NCBI GenBank assembly: GCA_017466695.1
Contig: JAFTTR010000033.1
Location: 27,685 to 91,684 of the forward strand
Source: Alphaproteobacteria bacterium
Lineage (GTDB): Bacteria; Pseudomonadota; Alphaproteobacteria; CAAHEQ01; UBA3637
Length of the DNA: 64,000 nt
Direction of reading: 5' to 3'
In this document: positions 1 to 8,437 of the stretch, piece by piece
Layout of the letters: every line of letters starts with the position of its first letter
Position numbering within the stretch: position 1 is the first letter of the stretch
Made by a program: the position numbers and the translations under genes
The notes under the pieces: model-generated
Seen by the model: only the letters and a program-made list of their open reading frames with translations
Told to the model about the DNA's origin: nothing
Database searches by the model: none

Positions 1-870
1 GAGGTTATTCATGCTTTTCCACTCAGTTATACTGTTGATAAGGAGCCAGGTGTTTCTGATCCAAGAGGGCTTTATGGTCATAAACTAGGTGTCCATATGC
101 ATGTGATTGTTTTGCCAGAAAGTCAGTCTAGAAACTTGGTTGCTGCATTGGATAGACGCCACGTTTCAATTGATATGAAAGTCGCCACACCTTATGCTTC
201 AGCGTTGGCAACAATGACAGAGGAAGAAAAAGAAATTGGAGCAACAGTTGTGGATTTCGGTGCAGGGACGACATCTATTGCTATTTTTTTAGAAGGGGGA
301 TTAGTTCATTTAGATATTGTACCTCAAGGTGGAAATATTTTTTCAAAAGATATTGCCAGAGGATTAGGGTGTTCTTTTTCTGTGGCAGAAAGATTAAAAA
401 CTTTACATGGGGGTGTTTTTGAATCTTCTAGAGATGGTCTTGACAGGTTAATTGTTCCTGTTTTAGGTGAAGAAAACGTTAATATTCAAGTGCCTAGGTC
501 TGATTTGATTTCAATTATTGTTCCAAGGTTAGATGAAATTTTAGAAAATGTTGGAAAGGTTTTTCAAAAATATCCACGATTCGTTATTTCGACTCGTCAT
601 ATTGTTCTAAATGGGGGTGGAAGTATGCTTTTAGGCATTAAAGAAAAGGTGATTCATACATTAGGTGGTGTTGTCAGGCAAGGAAAACCAGATATTATTC
701 GTGGAATACCCACTCAATTTGAACCTTATACATTTTCTACTTGCATTGGGCTATTAAAATATGTAATGATAAAGGAGAAGAGTTTATTAAACGAAAAATT
801 CACTGCTCAACCTGAGCAGCGAAAAGGTTTATTTGGAAAGGTAGTTCAATGGTTAGTTCAGAATTTTTAG
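1..870 (+). CDS. ftsA: Cell division protein FtsA, C-terminal part (5' end outside window)
   Basis: Actin-like ATPase that tethers FtsZ to the inner membrane and recruits later divisome proteins. The frame is open from base 1, and the residues before the first internal Met ([13 protein letters not shown]) already resemble the middle of FtsA, so the gene is cut by the window edge. Visible here are the second phosphate-binding stretch ([11 protein letters not shown]), the adenosine-site stretch ([12 protein letters not shown]) and a C-terminal amphipathic helix ([14 protein letters not shown]) matching the FtsA membrane-targeting sequence. The stop lies 22 bases inside ftsZ, so the two genes are translationally coupled as in other dcw clusters. 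About 289 residues are visible, against roughly 420 to 440 for the family. Confidence 0.95.
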   Translation, partial: EVIHAFPLSYTVDKEPGVSDPRGLYGHKLGVHMHVIVLPESQSRNLVAALDRRHVSIDMKVATPYASALATMTEEEKEIGATVVDFGAGTTSIAIFLEGGLVHLDIVPQGGNIFSKDIARGLGCSFSVAERLKTLHGGVFESSRDGLDRLIVPVLGEENVNIQVPRSDLISIIVPRLDEILENVGKVFQKYPRFVISTRHIVLNGGGSMLLGIKEKVIHTLGGVVRQGKPDIIRGIPTQFEPYTFSTCIGLLKYVMIKEKSLLNEKFTAQPEQRKGLFGKVVQWLVQNF

Positions 871-2405
871 ACACAAATGAAAGCAGTTTGTCAATTGGGT
901 TAGTTACACCTCCTCCAGAAGTTTTATTGACGCCAAATATTGGTGTGATTGGTGTTGGTGGTGCTGGGGGCAATGCTGTGAATAATATGGTGACAAGTGA
1001 ACTAAACGGTGTTTCCTTTTTCGTTGCAAATACGGATGCTCAAGCCCTTTCAAGGTCTTTGGTATCGGAGCGTATTCAATTAGGTGTTGCTTTAACCCAA
1101 GGGTTGGGCGCTGGTGCTAATCCTGAAGTTGGAAGAGCTGCTGCAGAAGAAACTGCTGAAAAGTTAGCTGATTGTTTAAAAGGGTTACACCTCTTATTTA
1201 TTACAGCAGGAATGGGTGGTGGTACCGGTACAGGAGCTGCCCCTGTGATTGCAAGGTTGGCAAAAGAAATGGGGATTTTAACAGTTGGTGTTGTGTCAAA
1301 ACCATTCCAATTTGAAGGCTCAAAGAGAATGCGTACAGCCAATAATGGTATTGCTGAATTGAAAAAACATGTTGATACCTTGCTTGTGATTCCAAATCAA
1401 AATTTGTTCAGAATTGTTTCAAATAGTACAACATTTGCTGATGCTTTTAAAACAGCTGATGGTGTTTTGTGTCAAGGGGTACGTTCTATCACAGACTTGA
1501 TTATCAAACCAGGTATGATTAACCTTGATTTTGCTGACGTAAAAACTGTTCTTTCTTCTATGGGTAGAGCCATGATGGGAACGGGTGAAGCAACTGGTGA
1601 AAATAGAGCTGAAATTGCTGTTGAAAAGGCTATTTCTAACCCATTATTGGACGATTCATCTATTCGTGGTGCAAAGAGTGTTTTGTTAAACATTTCAGGT
1701 GGTTTAGATTTAACATTGGCTGAGGTTGATTTAGCAGCAGAACGCATCCGTGAAGAATTAGGCGAAGAAGATGCAAATATTATTTTCGGTACTTGTGCTG
1801 ATGAAGCTTTACACGGTATGATCCGTATTTCAATTGTTGCAACTGGTATTGATGAAACGGCAAATGAGACAACACCTGTTGAAAGTTTCGCAGCCCAACA
1901 ACCAAAAGAAACGGTTGTTGAAGTGCCTCAAACAGATGAAAAATCATCAACTTGCGAAAAAGAAAATAAAACAGAAGAACAATTAGCTTTGATTGAAAAA
2001 AATACTTCTTCAGAGGAAGCTCATTTTGAAAGTGTGGTTCGTCAAGACGAGGATGATGCAACATTAGACCAAATTGATATTGTGGTTGAAACAATTGAAA
2101 AACCAAGACAACAACCACTCTTATTTCAAGAAGAAACACCAAAAATCAAACCTTCTATTCAAATTCGTTCTGTTCCAGAAGTTCAACCTGCAATAGATTT
2201 GGATTCGAAAAAACAAGATATAAATGTCAAACCAATTCGAGGTGGTTTGTTTGACTTTATGCCAGGTTTTGGCCGTAAGAAGGATAAGATGGATGTGGCT
2301 GCAGAAGCTGGATCTATTTCAACGCCCCGTGTTTCTCCTGCCAGTGGTCAAAATTACGATGATCCATTTGAAAGTGTTGATTTACCAGCTTTTTTAAGAC
2401 GTTAA
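849..2405 (+). CDS. ftsZ: Cell division GTPase FtsZ
   Basis: Tubulin-like GTPase that forms the Z ring at midcell. The 518 residues contain the nucleotide-binding start ([16 protein letters not shown], about 33-48), the tubulin signature GGGTGTG at 123-129, the T7 loop ([10 protein letters not shown], about residue 222) and a C-terminal conserved peptide DLPAFLRR that binds FtsA. Between about residue 335 and 505 lies a long, charged, low-complexity linker, as is usual in alphaproteobacteria. A GGAAAGG ribosome site 7 bases upstream supports the start, which overlaps the end of ftsA. rsmB follows after 32 bases without a terminator. Confidence 0.98.
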   Translation: MVSSEFLDTNESSLSIGLVTPPPEVLLTPNIGVIGVGGAGGNAVNNMVTSELNGVSFFVANTDAQALSRSLVSERIQLGVALTQGLGAGANPEVGRAAAEETAEKLADCLKGLHLLFITAGMGGGTGTGAAPVIARLAKEMGILTVGVVSKPFQFEGSKRMRTANNGIAELKKHVDTLLVIPNQNLFRIVSNSTTFADAFKTADGVLCQGVRSITDLIIKPGMINLDFADVKTVLSSMGRAMMGTGEATGENRAEIAVEKAISNPLLDDSSIRGAKSVLLNISGGLDLTLAEVDLAAERIREELGEEDANIIFGTCADEALHGMIRISIVATGIDETANETTPVESFAAQQPKETVVEVPQTDEKSSTCEKENKTEEQLALIEKNTSSEEAHFESVVRQDEDDATLDQIDIVVETIEKPRQQPLLFQEETPKIKPSIQIRSVPEVQPAIDLDSKKQDINVKPIRGGLFDFMPGFGRKKDKMDVAAEAGSISTPRVSPASGQNYDDPFESVDLPAFLRR

Positions 2406-2437
2406 ATTAACTTTTAACTCTTTTAAGGATGTAGCTT

Positions 2438-3706
2438 ATGAAACCAGCCCTTCAAACAAGACTAGCAGCTTTTTGGGTGCTTAAAGATATTTTTGAGCGA
2501 AAAGTAACCGTGCAACTTGCCTTTTCAAAGTGTAAACTCTTCAAACAATTTAGTGAAATTGATGCAAAATTTGTACGGTTACTTGTCCTTACCACATTGC
2601 GCAGATATGGTCAGTCAAAAATTCTTTTGAATCAATATCTAAAGAAAAAACTTTCTGGTAAAAAAAAGGATATTGAACTGGTTTTGATTTTGGCTATTGT
2701 CCAATTAAAATTTTTAAATACGCCAGCCCATGCTGTGGTTGATACATCTGTTGAATTATCAAAAGAAATTAGGCAAAAGCACTTTTCTGGATTGGTGAAT
2801 GCAATTTTGCATGCAATGAGTAAAGATAAGGATAGACCACTTCCTGATATAATTGAAAATTTACCCACTTGGCTTCGGCAAAAATGGTTGTCAGTTTATT
2901 CAAAAGAACAGATTTCTGGATTTGTTAAAATGTTTAATACAGAGCCTGTTTTGGATATAAGTGTTCGAAAAGATGCTTCGCTTTGGGCACAAAAATTAGG
3001 GGGTGAATTATTACCAACTGGGACTGTTCGTTGTCATTTTACAGAAAATGTTCCTTCTTTGGAAGGATTTGAAGAAGGAGCTTGGTGGGTGCAAGAAGCA
3101 TCAGCTGCTTTGCCGGCATTGTTGTTTTCAGATGTTGAAGGGAAAAAAGGAGCTGACTTATGTTCTGCTCCAGGAGGGAAGACGGCACAACTTGTTATGA
3201 GAGGTGCAACGGTTGATGCCTATGATATTTCAGAAAAACGACTTGAAAAATTAAAAGAAAATATGGCACGTTTAAATATTCCTGAAAAAGTTACGATTGT
3301 TTGCAAGGATGCCTTACAAATTGATGCAAAGGGACAATATGATTTTATTTTATTAGATGCTCCTTGTTCTGCTACAGGAACAATTAAACGTCATCCTGAT
3401 TTGATGTATTTGCGTCAAGAAGAGGATATTTATCGTTTGGCACAGATGCAAAAAGAGTTATTAGAACAGGCTGTACGTTTGTTGAAAAAGGGAGGAGAAC
3501 TTGTTTATTCAACTTGTTCTTTAGAATGTGAAGAAAATGAAACTCTTGTACAGGCCTTTTTGAAAGAACATATAAATATTAAAAGAGTTCCTATTCAATT
3601 AGAATGTTTAAAACCATTTTTAAATGAGTCTGGCGCTGTTCAAGTATTGCCTGGGGGAGATGTTTTACAAGATGGTTTTTATGCTGTTTTGTTAAAGAAG
3701 GAATAA
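2438..3706 (+). CDS. rsmB: 16S rRNA (cytosine-C5)-methyltransferase, RsmB/Sun family
   Basis: Methylates a cytosine of 16S rRNA (C967 in E. coli) using S-adenosylmethionine. The 422 residues comprise an N-terminal NusB-like RNA-binding helical domain (about 1-130) and a Rossmann methyltransferase domain. The SAM-binding motif DLCSAPGGKTAQL is at about 240, and the two cysteines of the m5C mechanism sit in DAPCSATG (about 307) and YSTCSLE (about 356). Length is normal for RsmB. It follows ftsZ on the same strand and is followed after 9 bases by a flavoprotein gene, so the three may be co-transcribed. Confidence 0.94.
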   Translation: MKPALQTRLAAFWVLKDIFERKVTVQLAFSKCKLFKQFSEIDAKFVRLLVLTTLRRYGQSKILLNQYLKKKLSGKKKDIELVLILAIVQLKFLNTPAHAVVDTSVELSKEIRQKHFSGLVNAILHAMSKDKDRPLPDIIENLPTWLRQKWLSVYSKEQISGFVKMFNTEPVLDISVRKDASLWAQKLGGELLPTGTVRCHFTENVPSLEGFEEGAWWVQEASAALPALLFSDVEGKKGADLCSAPGGKTAQLVMRGATVDAYDISEKRLEKLKENMARLNIPEKVTIVCKDALQIDAKGQYDFILLDAPCSATGTIKRHPDLMYLRQEEDIYRLAQMQKELLEQAVRLLKKGGELVYSTCSLECEENETLVQAFLKEHINIKRVPIQLECLKPFLNESGAVQVLPGGDVLQDGFYAVLLKKE

Positions 3707-3715
3707 GGAGAAAAA

Positions 3716-4345
3716 ATGAAAGTTTTAATGATTAATGGTAGCTCAAATGAAACGGGATGCACGTATACAGCTCTTACTGAAATTGCCAACACTCTTGAAC
3801 TTGAAAATGTTGAGAGTGAAATTTTGCAATTAGGGGTCCATTCGTATCATGATTGTACAGGATGTGGAGCTTGTAGAGAGGCTTTAGATGGAAAATGTAT
3901 TTTTGATGATGATATTGTAAATACATTGATTGAAAAAGCAAAAGAAGCTGATGGTTTTGTTTTTGGAACGCCTGTTTATTATGCGCATCCCTCGGGGAGA
4001 TTGCTTTCTGTTTTAGATAGGGCTTTTTTTGCTGGTAGCAAAAATTTTGCTTTTAAACCAGCTGCTGCTATTGCTTCTGCAAGACGTGCTGGAACAACAG
4101 CTTCTTTAGATGTAATTAACAAATATTTTACAATCAATCAAATGCCTGTCGTGTCTTCTAGTTATTGGAATATGGTCCATGGAAGAACACCTGAAGATGT
4201 TTTACAGGATAAAGAAGGGTTGCAAACAATGCGCCATTTGGCAAAAAATATGGCTTATTTTTTAAAAATAATTGAGTTAGGGAAAGAAAATGGTATTTTA
4301 CCACCAGTGAATGAAAAAGAATTTATGACCAATTTTATCCGTTGA
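3716..4345 (+). CDS. Flavodoxin-fold NADPH-dependent FMN reductase / iron-sulfur flavoprotein-like
   Basis: A 209-residue flavodoxin-like protein. The N-terminus MKVLMINGSSNETG is the phosphate-binding loop for FMN, and FGTPVYYAHPSG is the second flavin loop. Cysteines at 47, 50, 53 and 61 (CxxCxxC...C) match the cluster-binding arrangement of iron-sulfur flavoproteins. Such proteins are common in anaerobes and shuttle electrons to unknown acceptors. The substrate cannot be read from sequence. The start has an AAGGAGA ribosome site. The gene ends at a terminator shared with the convergent sialyltransferase-like gene. Confidence 0.82.
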   Translation: MKVLMINGSSNETGCTYTALTEIANTLELENVESEILQLGVHSYHDCTGCGACREALDGKCIFDDDIVNTLIEKAKEADGFVFGTPVYYAHPSGRLLSVLDRAFFAGSKNFAFKPAAAIASARRAGTTASLDVINKYFTINQMPVVSSSYWNMVHGRTPEDVLQDKEGLQTMRHLAKNMAYFLKIIELGKENGILPPVNEKEFMTNFIR

Positions 4346-4350
4346 AACAA

Positions 4351-4378
4351 AAAAAGAGCCTTTTACGGCTCTTTTTTA
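4351..4378. terminator. Bidirectional intrinsic terminator
   Basis: GAGCC and GGCTC pair around a six-base loop, flanked by an A run on one side and a T run on the other. It therefore works for both converging genes. Confidence 0.85.
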
Positions 4379-5659
4379 ATTTTTAATTTCTTCCCATTCA
4401 TTCTCTTTTATATGCTGCAGTTTTAGAATGTATCCATTATCAAAATGCAGGATTTTAAATGAAGAAGAGTCATTTGTTAAAGTGGCACATTGATTAATAG
4501 TCATTTTACAGAATCTGTTTTCACCAACTTTGATGAGCCAATAATTTGCGTATGGTTCATCATAATTTACAAATAATGAATTTTCGTGTATCCATTTTTT
4601 TGTTTTTTCAAATGAATAAAGATTCTTATCAGTTACTAATTTTGCCTTTTTTAATGTAGTAAGATAAGGATCATGATTTGTTCGTTGAATATAAGATAAA
4701 ATTTCTCCTTTATTTTGATTGAAAAACAAAGAAGAACCAAAACCAGAAACTTTTTCTGGTTTTAAACCACTTAGAATGAGTAATTCATAAGGAATATGAG
4801 AATCTAATGGTTTAATCCCTGGACAAAAATGATTTAAAATTTCTTGAGTTGGTGTTTGTGTTCTGTTTGGGTGTGGTTTATAAAACCAGTTATATTGAGG
4901 ATTTTTTTTGCAATCATCTTTAAGTGATGCTAGTTGAGCTGGCTCAAATGTATGATATTCGTTAACTCCAAGTATGTAGATCGCATTTTTTGTTTTTGAA
5001 AGAAGTTTTTTGTATTTTTCTAAATCAAATCCAGCCAGTTCAAATAATGCTTTTTTTTCCTCAGCCGATAAAAATTCTCTAAGTTGATAAAAATCAAGAG
5101 GAATAATTCGGATATTGTTTGAAATTTCGTTTAATGTTGAACATCTTGTTAAAGGATTTTTCTTATCACAAAGAATGTTGAAATCACCCCAAATATGTAA
5201 ATTTTTTTTAATTTTTGGTTCATTATTTAAAAGGTAGTCTCGTGATGTATTCCACCAAATATAACCAGCAGAGTCTTCGTAAATATGAACAATTTTTATA
5301 TCTTTTGAAAATTCTTTTTGAAGATTGTCTAAAATAAAACTATGATGTAAATTATAATGCAGAATGATTTTGATACGTTTATATTCTTCTTTATATTTGC
5401 GAATAGTGTCAAAAATTTCGTCTTGATCAAGTGTAAAAAGAGTATTTTTGTATTTGTTTTTATTCATTATGTGATGATTAAATCGGCGCCAAAAAACAAT
5501 TTTTAAATCATTTTCTGATTGATTGATATAATTTATCATTTGGAAAAAAGAAGGCGTTGTTGCCATATCATGATAAATATGAATAACTTTTGGTTGTGAT
5601 AGAAATGCAAGAAATACCAAACAAAAAACAGCAATGATTTTCTTCTTGAATGGAGACAT
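4376..5659 (-). CDS. GT80-like sialyltransferase
   Basis: A 427-residue protein with an N-terminal signal-anchor (about 7-21) and a GT-B-type body. From memory of Pasteurella multocida PmST1 and Photobacterium sialyltransferases (family GT80), the catalytic residues line up. HIYEDSAGY (125-133) corresponds to the YDDG motif with D129 as general base, KPHP (261-264) to KGHP with H263 as general acid, IPYELL to the FEVL motif (E292), and GFGSSLFF to the Ser-Ser pair that holds the CMP phosphate (S309, S310). The linking stretch LSAEEKKALFELAGFD (198-213) also matches. GT80 enzymes transfer sialic acid from CMP-sialate to galactose-type acceptors. No sialic acid synthesis or activation genes are in the window. 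It lies 9 bases behind a CMP-kinase-like gene on the same strand. The family call is from motif recall; the acceptor is unknown. Confidence 0.78.
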   Translation of the reverse strand: MSPFKKKIIAVFCLVFLAFLSQPKVIHIYHDMATTPSFFQMINYINQSENDLKIVFWRRFNHHIMNKNKYKNTLFTLDQDEIFDTIRKYKEEYKRIKIILHYNLHHSFILDNLQKEFSKDIKIVHIYEDSAGYIWWNTSRDYLLNNEPKIKKNLHIWGDFNILCDKKNPLTRCSTLNEISNNIRIIPLDFYQLREFLSAEEKKALFELAGFDLEKYKKLLSKTKNAIYILGVNEYHTFEPAQLASLKDDCKKNPQYNWFYKPHPNRTQTPTQEILNHFCPGIKPLDSHIPYELLILSGLKPEKVSGFGSSLFFNQNKGEILSYIQRTNHDPYLTTLKKAKLVTDKNLYSFEKTKKWIHENSLFVNYDEPYANYWLIKVGENRFCKMTINQCATLTNDSSSFKILHFDNGYILKLQHIKENEWEEIKN

Positions 5660-5668
5660 GTTTCAATC

Positions 5669-6235
5669 CTATTCATGGTAACATCTTTTTTGAAATTTTT
5701 GAAAATATTTTAATATTTTTTCACAAATTTCTTCAGGTGTTTTATCCGTTGTATCTATAATTAAATCAAAATTTGCCTCGTTATCAATATCCACATGGTA
5801 GAGGTTTTTAAATCGTTCAACTTCTAAAGCTCGTCTCGTTTTTAAATCAGTTTCAGCTTCGTCAACACTTTGATAAGCTCGTTCCTCTGTTCTTGTTTTA
5901 TCATTAAAAATACGTTCAGCTGCAACTTTTGTATCAATATTGAGCTTAACTTTAAAAGAAGAGGGGATAAAAAAGAATGCTAATCTGGAATCGACAACAA
6001 AATCCTTCTCTTCTTGCACAAGTGTTTTGAAGACGCCATCAATTTGATTATCAATGCTCGTATCTGTCATTGAAAGTTTGTTTAATTCAAGGGTGGTTAT
6101 GCCTCTTTCTTGTGCAATTTTGCGTTGCGCACTGCCGGTTGAATAAAAAGTGTACCCCAGTTTTTGAGCAAGCATTTTTCCAACGGTTGATTTTCCACTG
6201 CCAAGCATGCCAGAAAGTGAAATAATAAAATGCAT
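5669..6235 (-). CDS. Cytidylate-kinase-like P-loop kinase
   Basis: A 188-residue nucleoside monophosphate kinase-like protein. The P-loop is GMLGSGKST (9-17). The following STGSAQRKIAQERG and LNKLSMTD...ID stretches resemble archaeal-type CMP kinases and the cytidylate kinase-like family rather than the bacterial Cmk form. The lid region is arginine-rich (TRTEERAYQ). Expected reaction: CMP (or dCMP) plus ATP to CDP plus ADP. It sits between parE and the sialyltransferase-like gene. CMP is the leaving product of sialyltransferases, so a recycling role is plausible but is only inferred. An unrelated substrate cannot be excluded. Confidence 0.72.
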   Translation of the reverse strand: MHFIISLSGMLGSGKSTVGKMLAQKLGYTFYSTGSAQRKIAQERGITTLELNKLSMTDTSIDNQIDGVFKTLVQEEKDFVVDSRLAFFFIPSSFKVKLNIDTKVAAERIFNDKTRTEERAYQSVDEAETDLKTRRALEVERFKNLYHVDIDNEANFDLIIDTTDKTPEEICEKILKYFQKFQKRCYHE

Positions 6236-6255
6236 CTTGTCCCCCTTACATTTTT

Positions 6256-8244
6256 TTATATATCTAAGTTTTCAACAAAACGGGCATGTTCTTGTATAAA
6301 TTGGAATCTGTATTCTGGCTTGGTACCCATTAATCTTGAAACAATATTTTTTGTATATGCTGCTTCTTCAGCTTCTTCCTCTGTTGTTTTATGAGGAACA
6401 ACAACTCGAAGGAGTGTCCGTTTTTTAGGGTCCATAGTTGTTTCTTTTAATTGATGAGGTGGCATTTCGCCCAAACCTTTAAATCTAGATATGTCAACAT
6501 TCTTTGCATTTTTAAAGACTGTTTTGAGGACAACTTCTTTTTCAGCATCATCAGCTGCATAAACTGATTTTCCCCCTTGTGTTAATCGATAAAGAGGTGG
6601 TAGGGCAATAAAAAGATGCCCGTTTTCAATTAATTTTGGCATTTCTTGATAGAAGAAAGACATAAGTAATGAGGCAATGTGTGCGCCATCAACGTCAGCA
6701 TCTGTCATAATGATGACTTTTTCATAGCGAAGAGCATCTTCATTATATTTATCTCTTCTGCCACACCCTAAAGCTTCGGTCATATCTTTGATTTCTTCAT
6801 TTGCTAAAATTTTATCTTGAGAAGCGCTAATGACATTTAAAATTTTGCCCCGCAAAGGCAAAATAGCTTGAGTTTCACGATTGCGAGCTTGTTTTGCAGA
6901 GCCACCAGCAGAATCCCCTTCAACTAAGAATAATTCTGTTCCTGTTGTTTTGTTGTGTGAGCAGTCAGCTAACTTGCCAGGAAGACGCAATTTCTTTGTC
7001 GCACTGGCACGAACCGTTTCAAGCGTTTTTTTCTTACGTTTTCTTTCTTCAGCTCTTTCAACAATATAGTCTAGCAAAGCATTGGCAGATTTAATATCAC
7101 GGCTGAGCCAATGGTCAAATGGATCTTTAATGGCATTTTCAACCAAACGAGCAGCGCTTGTTGTAACGAGCTTTTCTTTTGTTTGCCCTTGGAATTGTGG
7201 GTCTTTTATAAAAACAGAGAGCATAACACCGGCTGTGTTTAAAATGTCATCAGCTGTAATATCTGCTGCTTTTTTATTCCCAGACATTTCAGCATAAGCT
7301 CTTAATGATTTTGTAAGACCTGCTCTTAAACCTGTTTCATGCGTTCCACCAAGAGGTGTCACAACAGTGTTACAGTAAGAGTATGAAAAACCATCTTTAA
7401 AATCATCTGGCCAACAAATTGCCCATTCAACAGCGCCTTCGTTATCTGGCAATTCAACCCTGCCAGCAAATGGTTTGGGTGTAACGGTTGTTCTGTCTTT
7501 GATTAAATAGTCTAAAAAGTCTGCAATACCATTGGGGAATTTTAAAACCTGTTCAGCTGGTGTTTTGTCATCTGTCCCAATAAGAGAAGGATCGCATGAC
7601 CAACGAATTTCAACCCCTCTAAATAAGAAGGCTTTTGTTCTGCTCATTCTAAAAAGAGTGGATGGTTTGAATTTTGTTGTTTCACCAAAAATTTCTGTAT
7701 CAGGGATAAAAGAAACGCTTGTCCCACGCCTATTGCTCACAGGGCCAACACAAACTAAATCGGTAATGGGTTTGCCTTGTCTGTATTCTTGACGATAAAG
7801 TTTTTTCTCTCTTGCGACCTCAATAATCATGTGAGAAGAAAGAGCGTTCACAGCTGATAAGCCAACCCCATGTAATCCACCTGAAACAGCGTAGGCATTA
7901 CCCCCAAATTTACCACCGGAGTGTAAAGTTGTTGTAATAACTTCCAAAGCAGATTTGTCAGGATATTTTGGATGGGGATCAACAGGAATCCCACGGCCAT
8001 TATCCTTAACGGTGACATAGCCGTCAGCGTTTAAGTTAACTTCGATATTCGTGGCATAACCAGCGACAGCTTCATCCATTGCATTATCAATGATTTCAGC
8101 AACTAAATGGTGATAGGCTCTTTCGTCAATACCACCGATATACATCCCTGGCCGTTTGCGAACAGGCTCCAACCCTTCCAGAACTTCGATATCTCTGGCA
8201 GAGTACTCGTTTTTTTCTTGTGTAGCATTAAATAAATCAGACAT
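6256..8244 (-). CDS. parE: DNA topoisomerase IV subunit B
   Basis: ATPase subunit of the type IIA topoisomerase that decatenates daughter chromosomes with ParC. The 662 residues show the GHKL ATPase (RPGMYIGG near 31, DNGRGIPVD near 80, GGLHGVG), the transducer, and the TOPRIM domain (VEGDSAGGSAKQARNRE, IIMTDADVDGAHI). QARNRETQAILPLRGK and EALGCGRRDKYN, together with the short length and lack of the GyrB insert, favour ParE over GyrB. The ATG lies only 6 bases after a good -10 box (see 8251-8279), and no ribosome site precedes it, so translation may be leaderless. Confidence 0.92.
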   Translation of the reverse strand: MSDLFNATQEKNEYSARDIEVLEGLEPVRKRPGMYIGGIDERAYHHLVAEIIDNAMDEAVAGYATNIEVNLNADGYVTVKDNGRGIPVDPHPKYPDKSALEVITTTLHSGGKFGGNAYAVSGGLHGVGLSAVNALSSHMIIEVAREKKLYRQEYRQGKPITDLVCVGPVSNRRGTSVSFIPDTEIFGETTKFKPSTLFRMSRTKAFLFRGVEIRWSCDPSLIGTDDKTPAEQVLKFPNGIADFLDYLIKDRTTVTPKPFAGRVELPDNEGAVEWAICWPDDFKDGFSYSYCNTVVTPLGGTHETGLRAGLTKSLRAYAEMSGNKKAADITADDILNTAGVMLSVFIKDPQFQGQTKEKLVTTSAARLVENAIKDPFDHWLSRDIKSANALLDYIVERAEERKRKKKTLETVRASATKKLRLPGKLADCSHNKTTGTELFLVEGDSAGGSAKQARNRETQAILPLRGKILNVISASQDKILANEEIKDMTEALGCGRRDKYNEDALRYEKVIIMTDADVDGAHIASLLMSFFYQEMPKLIENGHLFIALPPLYRLTQGGKSVYAADDAEKEVVLKTVFKNAKNVDISRFKGLGEMPPHQLKETTMDPKKRTLLRVVVPHKTTEEEAEEAAYTKNIVSRLMGTKPEYRFQFIQEHARFVENLDI

Positions 8245-8250
8245 AGGCTC

Positions 8251-8279
8251 ATATTAAACAAAATCTTTTCAAAAAGCAA
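8251..8279 (-). promoter_or_regulatory. Promoter of parE, predicted leaderless start
   Basis: On the minus strand TTGCTT, a 17-base spacer and TAATAT precede the parE ATG by six bases. Transcription would begin at or within a base or two of the start codon. Confidence 0.6.
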
Positions 8280-8373
8280 GTAAAAAAACAGGGTTTGTGG
8301 GTGTTTTTTTTAGTGTTTTAAAAAGGAATAAAAATATTTTTTGACAATCAAAATTTAAAAGGGGATATTGCAT

Positions 8374-8402
8374 TTGACAAAATGAAAGAAAGGGTGTAAT
8401 AT
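8374..8402 (+). promoter_or_regulatory. Sigma-70 promoter of gltX
   Basis: TTGACA, 17-base spacer, TAATAT: a near-perfect consensus. The predicted transcript start (about 8409) lies after a TTG at 8405, which rules that codon out as the gltX start. Confidence 0.82.
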
Positions 8403-8437
8403 CTTTGCAATTTAATATTGTAGAAAAGGATATGAAT

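Noticed and set aside
8405..8437. Upstream TTG start for gltX
   Set aside because: It lies at or before the predicted transcript start, while ATG 8438 has a well-placed AAAGGA.
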